Shown here: positions 1 through 6,102 of the stretch, one piece after another
Layout: every line of letters starts with the position of its first letter
Position numbering within the stretch: position 1 is the first letter of the stretch
NCBI GenBank assembly: GCA_020063545.1
Contig: JAGUUF010000090.1
Location: 1-6,520, forward strand
Direction: 5' to 3'
DNA length: 6,520 nt
Source of the DNA: Cytophagales bacterium
Lineage (GTDB): Bacteria; Bacteroidota; Bacteroidia; Cytophagales; Cyclobacteriaceae
Translations under genes and position numbers: made by a program
Notes under the pieces: model-generated
Told to the model about the DNA's origin: nothing
Seen by the model: only the letters and a program-made list of their open reading frames with translations
The model's database searches: none

Positions 1-33
1 AATCTGGACTTCGGTGAATCGTGTTCTTTTCAT
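1..33 (-). CDS. IS3-family transposase OrfA, first 11 codons (partial)
   Basis: An ATG at 33-31 (minus strand) opens MKRTRFTEVQI, after which the window ends. Many IS3-family OrfA proteins begin with M-K-[KR]-[ST]-R-[FY]-[ST]-x-x-Q-I, the start of the helix-turn-helix that binds the terminal inverted repeats. In this family OrfA is followed by an overlapping orfB carrying the DDE catalytic domain, usually joined by a -1 frameshift; none of that is visible here. There is no convincing Shine-Dalgarno sequence before the ATG; instead a hairpin ends 5 bases upstream. The identification rests on only 11 residues plus the IS-like end at the right distance upstream, and the two together make it fairly secure. 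Confidence 0.75.
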   Translation of the reverse strand, partial: MKRTRFTEVQI

Positions 34-38
34 AGTTA

Positions 39-77
39 ACAGTTTAAAGTTAGACCTTTTGTCTAATTCAAAACTGT
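39..77 (-). repeat. Imperfect hairpin just before the IS transposase start
   Basis: In minus-strand RNA the outer stem is ACAGTTT (77-71) with AAACTGT (45-39). After a 2x2 internal loop and one further mismatched pair comes the inner stem TTAGAC (66-61) with GTCTAA (55-50), closing a 5-base loop. The base of the hairpin lies 5 nt before the orfA ATG, so it covers where a ribosome would load. Such structures at IS 5' ends can block translation of transcripts that read in from outside; that role is inferred here. Confidence 0.55.
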
Positions 78-99
78 CCTATTTTCGGGGGAGCTTACA
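74..99 (-). repeat. Terminal inverted repeat of the IS3-family element
   Basis: On the minus strand the stretch from 99 down to 74 starts TGTAAGCTCCCCC and ends GAAAATAGGACAG. The TG start, C-run and GGACA end match the general pattern of IS3-family inverted repeats. The outer boundary at 99 is inferred from the TGT; the inner boundary is approximate because the partner repeat is outside the window. Confidence 0.6.
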
Positions 100-154
100 A
101 ATGGCCTTTACTCGAAATAAGCAAATAAATCATGGTTGCTTCGCACCCCTAAGT

Positions 155-172
155 ATCAGGGTAAACCCTGAT
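155..172. promoter_or_regulatory. Perfect 18-bp palindrome touching the operon's last stop codon
   Basis: The sequence ATCAGGGTAAACCCTGAT is fully self-complementary except for its central AA. It can be seen as heptamers TCAGGGT and ACCCTGA separated by 2 bp, the 7-2-7 geometry known for NarL-type binding sites, or as an RNA hairpin with a 7-bp stem and a 4-base loop. Its right end shares one base with the TGA stop of the response regulator gene (172-174). There is no T-run directly after it in the minus direction, so it is not a canonical intrinsic terminator. Whether it is an operator, a terminator or an mRNA-stabilising hairpin cannot be settled from sequence alone; the palindrome itself is certain. 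Confidence 0.5.
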
Positions 173-822
173 CAGCCCGGGATAATCTTATTTTTTATGG
201 CATATTTTGTTAGTTCGGCAGCATTGCGAAGGCCAAGTTTTTCGAGAATATGCGCTTTATGGGTTTCAACTGTTTTCACACTGATAAACAACGCATCGGC
301 TATTTCGCGATTGGTTTTACCGCTTGCCACATGACCCAGCACTTCATTTTCCCGGGCCGTCAGTTCATCGGGGAGTTTTTTGCCTGAACTTTTTAATTTC
401 GCTTGAAAGTAAAAGTCTTCAAAAACAAGTTTCATAATTGCTTCATTGAAATACCGTTCACCTCCGTATATTTTCCGTATCGCTTCAACCAATGTTTCCT
501 TATCAACATCTTTAGGCAAGTAACCCTCAACACCTGCCTTGATAGCCGCTGCAACATAATCCTTGCTTATCTCCATTGTAACCACCAGTATTTTGATTGT
601 GGCATCCAGCTCTTTAATCCATCGGGCAGATTCTATGCCCGACATTCCATTCATCAATATATCCATCAGGATAACATCCGGGCGGTTTTCGCGTACTGCA
701 TTAACCGCCTCTTCACCCGATGCTAACGAACCGACCACTTCAATATCACCGGCATTCTCCAACATTATCTGAATTCCTTCCCGGATAAGCTTATGATCAT
801 CCGTTATGAGTACTTTAATCAT
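172..822 (-). CDS. NarL/FixJ-family DNA-binding response regulator
   Basis: A 216-residue cytoplasmic transcription regulator of normal length for the family. The receiver domain (about 1-120) has the acidic pair D8-D9, the phospho-acceptor D54 in ILMD, the switch T82 in VVTM, and K104 in LPK. A linker of roughly 30 residues leads to a LuxR-type helix-turn-helix (about 150-212) with LTARENEVL at 154-162 and the recognition segment SVKTVETHKAHILEKLGL at 181-198. All active-site positions are intact, so it should be activated by phosphorylation. The ATG start at 822 overlaps the end of the upstream kinase gene by 8 bp (TATGATTAA, stop TAA at 817-815), which implies translational coupling and makes that kinase its most likely partner. 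No clear Shine-Dalgarno sequence precedes it. It is the only DNA-binding output in the operon; its targets are unknown. Confidence 0.93.
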   Translation of the reverse strand: MIKVLITDDHKLIREGIQIMLENAGDIEVVGSLASGEEAVNAVRENRPDVILMDILMNGMSGIESARWIKELDATIKILVVTMEISKDYVAAAIKAGVEGYLPKDVDKETLVEAIRKIYGGERYFNEAIMKLVFEDFYFQAKLKSSGKKLPDELTARENEVLGHVASGKTNREIADALFISVKTVETHKAHILEKLGLRNAAELTKYAIKNKIIPG

Positions 823-2326
823 ATTTTATCGGAATCTTTACGGTAAATTTGCTTCCCACATTAACCTGGCTTTCAACAGTTATCGTGCCCTGTAAAAGTT
901 CAACTGCTTTTTTAACGATGGATAGCCCCAACCCCGTGCCTTCAATAGCCGAAGCACCTGCGCCTCGTAGAAAGGGTTCAAAGATTTTAACGAGTTCATT
1001 TTTCGGAATTCCTATACCTGAATCGGTCACACTGGCAACAAGGTAATTGCCAAGGCATTCTGCTTCAAAGCGGATCAAATCTTTTCCTGGAGAAAATTTT
1101 ATTGCATTCGAAAGCAGATTTGTGAAAATACTACGTAGTAATTTTTCATCACTGATTATCTCTCCATTCAAGTTTATAAAGTTTGTTTCAATTTTCTTAA
1201 TACTATCGAAACTTTTTTCAACATCCATTTTCAGATTATGGAAAAATCTGGTAGGTACTATGGGTGAAAATACCGGTTGAATCTTGCCTGCCTCACTTCT
1301 GCCATAAGTCAATACATCGTCCAGTAATAAATTTAGATGCTTGACTTGATTCTCGATTTCTTCAATTCCAGGCGAAATTAGTTTCAGTTCATGTAAGTGA
1401 AGTTTTGTTTTAATGGATTGCAAAGACGAGTGAATAGAAACCAAAGGCGTACGAAATTCATGTGAAGCAATTGAAACAAACCGATTCTTCATTTCAACGA
1501 TCTCCCGCTCTTTTCGAAGCGCCACCATCAATTCGCGAGTGCGTTCTTCAACCTTAACTTCCAAGAGCCTTCGGTATTCCATCAATTCAGTAACATCCTG
1601 CCCAACTAGTGCAACGCCAATAGTTGCGCCCGAAGTAGAGGTGCGGGGCGTACCGCTAAGCAAGGCAATTATGTGTTTATTTGTATTTGTACGCATTGTA
1701 ATCTCGTAATTACGAACCTGACCTACAGACAATATTTCAGCTAGCAACCTGTCAAACGGTTCCCGCTCGTCTTCCGGAAGAACAACATCGGCAAACTTTT
1801 GCGCGTATACATCATTCTTTGAGAAGCCCGTAATACGTACTGTATGTTCGTTCCAGTCTGTTATGTATCCGCGTGTATCAAGCCCAATTACAATAGCATT
1901 CGATTTTTCAATTAGTTTGTTTATATTTTTGGCCTGACTTGAAAGTTTTCGTTCAAAAATCTTCTGTGGCGTAATATCACGAACTAAAATATAAACCCTT
2001 GGCTGATTGTTATGCCTGTCGTATACCGGGGCATAGGTTACCTGTAAATGTAATGGGTTGTTTTCACTTCCCGTATACTCTACTTCAGTCTTATAGGGTT
2101 TTCGGGTCTTAACAACCTCAGCAATAATTTCAGAAACAATTTCCTCTCTACCTACCTTAACAATTTCACTTACCAATGCTCCAACTCGTAAAGGTTTTCT
2201 TGCCAAAAGAGACACTTCGCTATGACGGGTGCTATGAAACAAAATCTTTCCAGATGAATCAGTTACAATAAACAAGTCACCAGTAAGGTCTAGAATGGCA
2301 GGAATATCGATCTCCTCCTTTCTCAT
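815..2326 (-). CDS. Soluble PAS-PAS sensor histidine kinase
   Basis: A 503-residue kinase with no membrane segment, so probably cytoplasmic. Two PAS-like sensor domains lie at about 10-120 (ending VRDIT) and 136-248 (ITDWNEHTVRITGFS core, ending GQDVTE), followed by a charged coiled coil at about 249-285. The HisKA dimerisation domain has the phospho-acceptor H289 in SHEFRTPL, with E at H+1 and T at H+4, the residues associated with kinase and phosphatase activity. The ATPase domain has the N-box N403/N407 in NLLSNAIKFSP, G1 box DSGIGIP (435-441) and G2 box GTGLGLSI (463-470). There is no receiver domain. The ATG at 2326 lies 11 bp after the preceding stop. Oddly, the purine run AAAGGAGGAG lies inside codons 2-5 rather than before the start. 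Its 3' end overlaps the LuxR-type regulator gene, its likely phosphate acceptor. The signal and any cofactor in the PAS domains are unknown. Confidence 0.93.
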   Translation of the reverse strand: MRKEEIDIPAILDLTGDLFIVTDSSGKILFHSTRHSEVSLLARKPLRVGALVSEIVKVGREEIVSEIIAEVVKTRKPYKTEVEYTGSENNPLHLQVTYAPVYDRHNNQPRVYILVRDITPQKIFERKLSSQAKNINKLIEKSNAIVIGLDTRGYITDWNEHTVRITGFSKNDVYAQKFADVVLPEDEREPFDRLLAEILSVGQVRNYEITMRTNTNKHIIALLSGTPRTSTSGATIGVALVGQDVTELMEYRRLLEVKVEERTRELMVALRKEREIVEMKNRFVSIASHEFRTPLVSIHSSLQSIKTKLHLHELKLISPGIEEIENQVKHLNLLLDDVLTYGRSEAGKIQPVFSPIVPTRFFHNLKMDVEKSFDSIKKIETNFINLNGEIISDEKLLRSIFTNLLSNAIKFSPGKDLIRFEAECLGNYLVASVTDSGIGIPKNELVKIFEPFLRGAGASAIEGTGLGLSIVKKAVELLQGTITVESQVNVGSKFTVKIPIKYD

Positions 2327-2337
2327 CGAAATAGCTA

Positions 2338-3453
2338 CTAACGTTGACCATTCGGAATGGTAACAGAAAATATGGTGTATTCGCCAACTTTTGATTCAAC
2401 GCTGATTTTGCCACCAAGCTTATCAACAACTTCCTTTACAATATATAAACCTAAACCGGCCCCTTCACTTCTTTCGGTAGCCCTGAAAAACATATTAAAG
2501 ATTCGAGGAATCAATTCCTGGGCTATACCGATGCCATTGTCTCGAATTACAATAAGGGCTTCCTGAGGCAAAACGGAAATTTCAATAACTACGGTACTGT
2601 TTGTATAAGGATTCCGGTATTTGATTGCATTAGAAAGCAGGTTTGTGATAATGACCAATATTCGGCTGGGATCGGAGTAAAAAGGTATTGTTTGATTAGC
2701 CTTTACCTGAAAGTCAATTTTATCAAACCCATCAAGGTACTTGAGGTTCTCAAGGGAAGATTCAATAAGATCGGCTAACCTAACTTCGGTATGATTCACT
2801 GCAATCCTGGAATTCCTTGAATATTCAAGAATCTCCTTAACTGTTTCATCCAGCTTTTGAATACTCCTGGTCATCATTTCCCAATACTGGTGGAAGAGTT
2901 TCTGGCTGTCTTCACGTTGAGCCAACTGAATTAGGCCAAGTACAGAAAGTAAAGGTGCCCTTAAGTTGTGTGATACGCTATAAACAAAATTGTCGAGTTC
3001 ACGGTTGATTTTAATCAATTCCTCATTCTGCTTACGTAATTTTATCTCCGTATTTATTCGATTATTTTCCATCTCGTACTGCTTCAAGGCTCCTGCAATG
3101 GCCGAATAAAGTCTGGAAAGATTTGTTTTAAGCACATAATCGTTCGCACCAAGTTTCAAGCAGTTTACCGCAAATTCTTCAGATACTGCCCCCGTTACCA
3201 AAATGAACGGTGTATTAATTTGTTTGTGCTTTAACAATTTGAGCGCTTCAATAGAATTGAACTGAGGTAGTGCATGATCCGACAAAATAATATCCGGAAC
3301 GTAACTATAAAGAGCATCAAGAAATGCTTCCCGGGTTTCCACTCGTTTTCTTGTAAATTTGAGGCCATCTACTCTAAGTTGCCTTTCTATCAACCCGGCA
3401 TCGTCTTCCAAATCTTCCAGCATCAGTATCTTCAGCTCTTTCATCACTTTCAT
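2338..3453 (-). CDS. Receiver-histidine kinase fusion (N-terminal REC, C-terminal HisKA-HATPase)
   Basis: A 371-residue soluble protein. The N-terminal receiver (about 6-122) has acidic E13-D14, phospho-acceptor D59 in LSDHALP, T87 in LVTG and K109 in VLKT, all as expected for a working receiver. A coiled linker (about 123-155) leads to HisKA with H162 in SHNLRAPL (161-168), then an ATPase domain with N-box N271/N275 in NLLSNAIKYR, G1 box DNGIGI (305-310) and G2 box GAGLGLYI (331-338). The receiver comes first, so the kinase is probably controlled by phosphorylation of D59 by another kinase, rather than being a conventional hybrid with a C-terminal receiver. H+1 is N163, not E or D, and H+4 is A166, which may weaken autokinase or phosphatase activity. 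The ATG at 3453 is 3 bp after the previous stop; an in-frame ATG three codons later is an alternative start. Confidence 0.92.
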   Translation of the reverse strand: MKVMKELKILMLEDLEDDAGLIERQLRVDGLKFTRKRVETREAFLDALYSYVPDIILSDHALPQFNSIEALKLLKHKQINTPFILVTGAVSEEFAVNCLKLGANDYVLKTNLSRLYSAIAGALKQYEMENNRINTEIKLRKQNEELIKINRELDNFVYSVSHNLRAPLLSVLGLIQLAQREDSQKLFHQYWEMMTRSIQKLDETVKEILEYSRNSRIAVNHTEVRLADLIESSLENLKYLDGFDKIDFQVKANQTIPFYSDPSRILVIITNLLSNAIKYRNPYTNSTVVIEISVLPQEALIVIRDNGIGIAQELIPRIFNMFFRATERSEGAGLGLYIVKEVVDKLGGKISVESKVGEYTIFSVTIPNGQR

Positions 3454-3456
3454 AGC

Positions 3457-3885
3457 TTACATTTTTTTGGGTGGTTGATTTAAAATGAGCCAAAACATTC
3501 CGAGTTCCTTAATGGTATTAACAAACTTGTCAAAATCAACAGGTTTGGTAATGTAAGCATTGACACTTAACCTGTACGACTCAATTATGTCACGTTCCTC
3601 TTTTGAGGAAGTAAGCACAACAACGGGTATCATCCGCTTTTCATCATGCTCTTTAATCCTTTTAAGTACTTCTATACCATCAACTTTAGGCATTTTCAAA
3701 TCCAGCAGAATAAGTTTCGGATAAGAATCGTAACCAGAATTAAATAGAAAGTTCACAGCTTCTTCACCGTCTTTTAAATGCAGTAAGTTATTGGCAAGGT
3801 TGTGTTGCCGAAGCGTTCGAATAGTCAGCTCCGCATCTTCAGCACTATCTTCAACTAGTAATATTTCAACAACATTCATTTGCAT
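3457..3885 (-). CDS. Single-domain response regulator, Rcp1-type
   Basis: A 142-residue stand-alone receiver without an output domain, the length typical of the Rcp1 group that partners phytochrome-like kinases. It has acidic E12-D13 (LLVEDSAEDAEL), phospho-acceptor D62 in LLDLKMPKVDG, T92 in VVVLTSS, and K114 in TKPVDF. The LTSSKEERDI...SY...NAYITKPVDF pattern is characteristic of this subgroup. It lies between the membrane kinase (3-bp gap) and the receiver-kinase fusion (3-bp gap), and most likely takes phosphate from the former, whose ATPase domain is of the Cph1-like kind. With no output domain it would act by protein-protein contact or as a phosphate shuttle or sink. The start is placed at the first ATG (3885); the ATG two codons later (3879) is equally possible. 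The tail after about residue 130 (QPPKKM) is outside the fold. Confidence 0.93.
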   Translation of the reverse strand: MQMNVVEILLVEDSAEDAELTIRTLRQHNLANNLLHLKDGEEAVNFLFNSGYDSYPKLILLDLKMPKVDGIEVLKRIKEHDEKRMIPVVVLTSSKEERDIIESYRLSVNAYITKPVDFDKFVNTIKELGMFWLILNQPPKKM

Positions 3886-3888
3886 AAC

Positions 3889-5985
3889 TCAGGTTTTAGG
3901 TAGTGAAAAAGCAAATGTGGCACCATTGTCAACTTTACCAAAAGCCCAAGCAGTGCCACCATGACGGGTTATGATTCGTTTAACCAAAGCCAGTCCAACT
4001 CCTGTTCCTTCAAATTCCTGTGTACTATGTAGCCGCTGAAACACTTCAAATAGTTTGTGCTTATAGCGATCATCAAATCCCACACCGTTATCGGAAATCG
4101 AATATTGAATTTCGGTTAAACTTTCCTGGCGGTTAATTCTGATAATTGTGACTTCATTCTTTGATGTATATTTTAATGCATTGGAAAGCAGGTTAATCCA
4201 TACTTGCTTTATCATGCTTACATCAGCATAAGCGCTCCCCAAGTCATCAATGCCGAGCTCAATCCTCCGCCCATTTTCATGTATTATAAATTCATCAGCG
4301 ATTGTCCTTACAATTTGATTCATGTCCACTTTTGCTTTCTTCAACTCCTGGCGGCCAATACGAGAAAAGTCAAGCAAATCGTCAATCAAATGCCCCATTC
4401 TTTTTGCATTACGGGTTACCGTTGCCAGTATTCGTTTCCCCTCATCATCCAACCTGCTTGCATATTCCTGGTCAAGAATTTCAGTATACCCATTAATTGA
4501 CCGTAGTGGAGCTCTAAGATCATGCGAAACAGAATAAGTAAAGGCTTCTAACTCAGCATTTAACTGCCTGATATGCTGTTCTTGTTTATTACGCTCCGTT
4601 ACGTCCCGAATGGCGCCAATAATCAACATACCTTCATCAGTTTCAATGGGGCTTAGGCTGATCTCTACCGGAACCAGCTGGCCATTCTTTTTTTGTGCTT
4701 TAAGTTCTATCCCCAGTCCCATTGGCCGTCTTACCGGCCGGCTGGTGTATTGCATACGCTGTGCTACATGGTTAGCTCTCAGTTCTTCCGGAATCAGCAT
4801 CTCAACTTTATTACCAATCATTTCGCTTCGGGAATAACCAAAAAGCAATTCGCTCTGCTCATTTGCGAGTTGAATTTTGCCTTCATCATTAACTATGATC
4901 AGGGCATCCGGAGATGACTCAATCAGTGACTTAAAGCGGAGTTCCAATCGTTTGCGGTCTGAAATATCAAATACCGTTGTTGTGCTCTTATAAAAATTCC
5001 CCTGATGATCAAAAATAGCTGAACTGTTTACAAGCACAGGAAAAACAGACCCGTCCTTTCTTTTAAATTCAAATTCGAGTCCCTGCACAAAGCCCTTTGT
5101 CTTATACTCCTCAAAATCCCTCTCGAATGTTGACAGAAATTGTTCTTTGCTGGCCTCGGAAAGAAGATCCTCGTACTTAAAGTTACCCACCACCTCACTA
5201 CTTGAATATCCGAGCCATTTAAGTAATGTCGTGTTTATGTTTGTTATCCGAATATCCGGACCTACTGAGAGATAACCGCATGGAGCATTGTCGTACAACA
5301 TGCGTACGCCTTGAAGTGCCTCCTTAAGTTTTGCTTCAGTGGCATTTCGGATTTTCAGTGCATTGTTAATAAAGTAAAATAGTAGCCCAATAACACAGGC
5401 AATAACAACTGAAAGGGTAATAAACGCAATCTGAAACTGCTTTAGCCTCTCATTCCAGATTAACTTACTTTGTTGAAAGAACCCATGTTGCCCTTCCTGT
5501 AATGAGTATATTTGTTTCCGAATTAAATTCATAACATCCTTACCAAACCCTGTTATCACATACTGATTTGCCATTTCTTCCGATATACTCCTGGCCTGAA
5601 TCACATGCTCAACGAATTGTTGCTTAAGCTTAATAAGGCGATGCAGGGTGTCACTTAATTCGATTAAAGGTGCATTGGCAGGATCAAGTTGTTGCAGTGA
5701 CTTAATAAAGTAATCAATCGTATCCTTCGCAACAAAATATGGTCCCAGGTATGAAGAATCACCCGTAATAACAAAGCCCCTTTGAGCAGTTTCAATATCA
5801 ACAGTAAGGGCAAGAATCTGATTGGAAATGGCACTAACCCTGTAGGCATCAGTTAGTTTTTCCGCAGTATTAATCAGATCCTGGGTTGTTAAATAAGTGT
5901 AAAAACCTGAACTTATAACGATAGCGAATGCAAGGATAAAACCACCAGAAACATACTTACTCAGATATACTCCAGACAACCGCAT
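3889..5985 (-). CDS. Membrane CHASE3-PAS-PAS sensor histidine kinase
   Basis: Counted from the ATG at 5985 it has 698 residues. A first membrane helix (about 14-34) is followed by an extracytoplasmic CHASE3 domain (about 35-180; hallmark ETAQRGFVITGDSSYL) and a second helix (about 187-207). Cytoplasmic PAS domains follow at about 225-343 (ending FDISDR) and 347-464 (SSPDALIIVND start, ending IRDVTER), then a short coiled coil. HisKA carries H488 in SVSHDLRAPL. The ATPase domain has N598/N602 in NLLSNALKYT, DNGVGFDDRY from D632, and EGTGVGLALV, a phytochrome-kinase-like set usually paired with Rcp1-type receivers such as the next gene. It is the first gene of the operon. A GTG at 6003 would extend it by six codons (INGSEM region). 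I prefer the ATG because neither start has a good Shine-Dalgarno sequence and ATG is the commoner start; GTG remains possible. The CHASE3 ligand is unknown. Confidence 0.92.
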   Translation of the reverse strand: MRLSGVYLSKYVSGGFILAFAIVISSGFYTYLTTQDLINTAEKLTDAYRVSAISNQILALTVDIETAQRGFVITGDSSYLGPYFVAKDTIDYFIKSLQQLDPANAPLIELSDTLHRLIKLKQQFVEHVIQARSISEEMANQYVITGFGKDVMNLIRKQIYSLQEGQHGFFQQSKLIWNERLKQFQIAFITLSVVIACVIGLLFYFINNALKIRNATEAKLKEALQGVRMLYDNAPCGYLSVGPDIRITNINTTLLKWLGYSSSEVVGNFKYEDLLSEASKEQFLSTFERDFEEYKTKGFVQGLEFEFKRKDGSVFPVLVNSSAIFDHQGNFYKSTTTVFDISDRKRLELRFKSLIESSPDALIIVNDEGKIQLANEQSELLFGYSRSEMIGNKVEMLIPEELRANHVAQRMQYTSRPVRRPMGLGIELKAQKKNGQLVPVEISLSPIETDEGMLIIGAIRDVTERNKQEQHIRQLNAELEAFTYSVSHDLRAPLRSINGYTEILDQEYASRLDDEGKRILATVTRNAKRMGHLIDDLLDFSRIGRQELKKAKVDMNQIVRTIADEFIIHENGRRIELGIDDLGSAYADVSMIKQVWINLLSNALKYTSKNEVTIIRINRQESLTEIQYSISDNGVGFDDRYKHKLFEVFQRLHSTQEFEGTGVGLALVKRIITRHGGTAWAFGKVDNGATFAFSLPKT

Positions 5986-6003
5986 CTCTGACCCATTAAT
6001 CAC

Positions 6004-6019
6004 TTATCAGTTTATCAGT
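6004..6019. repeat. Tandem 8-bp repeat before the operon's first gene
   Basis: TTATCAGT occurs twice head to tail (6004-6011 and 6012-6019), reading ACTGATAA twice on the minus strand. It sits in the probable 5' untranslated region, directly before the alternative GTG start. It could be a regulator half-site pair or simple slippage; nothing else supports a function. Confidence 0.4.
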
Positions 6020-6038
6020 TTTCTTTTGAAATGAAGAT

Positions 6039-6069
6039 TATTAATAGGAATAACTCCTACTCCCGCAAA
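6039..6069 (-). promoter_or_regulatory. Weak promoter candidate for the signalling operon
   Basis: On the minus strand TTTG (6069-6066) is followed after 19 bp by TATTAATA (6046-6039). The spacing fits the Bacteroidota primary-sigma pattern (TTTG, about 19 bp, TAnnTTTG), but the second box matches only at TA. Transcription would start near 6032, about 45 bases before the ATG at 5985. It is the best candidate seen in the roughly 250-bp gap, but the match is poor. Confidence 0.2.
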
Positions 6070-6080
6070 AAGGAATAACT
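6046..6080. repeat. Direct repeat of AGGAATAACT
   Basis: The 10-bp sequence AGGAATAACT occurs at 6046-6055 and again at 6071-6080, 25 bp apart start to start (about two and a half helix turns). It overlaps the promoter candidate. It could be a regulator site pair or a chance duplication at a rearranged junction. Confidence 0.35.
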
Positions 6081-6102
6081 GATTCAGAATGACGGAAATT
6101 AA

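Larger units (their letters stand above)
1..99 (-). mobile_element. IS3-family insertion sequence, 5' end only (continues beyond left edge)
   Basis: Read on the minus strand, the element begins at position 99 with TGTAAGCTCCCCCGAAAATA and continues GGACAG. This resembles IS3-family ends, which typically start TG, carry a C-run, then an AAA stretch and GGACA. About 40 bases further in, at position 33, an ORF opens with MKRTRFTEVQI, the typical N-terminus of IS3-family OrfA. The hairpin at 39-77 lies between the end and the ORF. Only this end is in the window, so element length, second inverted repeat, target duplication and intactness cannot be judged. Bases immediately outside (100-103, AATG on the plus strand) would be one copy of the target duplication if the boundary is correct. 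The element reads in the same direction as the signalling operon. Subgroup (IS407-like or another) is not assignable from this much sequence. Confidence 0.8.

Noticed and set aside
134..148. Small hairpin (TGC-TTC-GCA core) between the palindrome and the IS end as a second terminator element.
   Set aside because: The core is 3 bp with a mismatch outside it and no T-run. It is not distinguishable from chance.
14..334. A 106-codon plus-strand reading frame at the left end.
   Set aside because: It covers the IS end and spacer and then runs antisense to the LuxR-type regulator gene. Both of those explain the sequence better.
4204..4537. Three overlapping plus-strand reading frames within the membrane kinase gene.
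   Set aside because: They are antisense shadows of the conserved HisKA and ATPase coding region, with no recognisable protein features.
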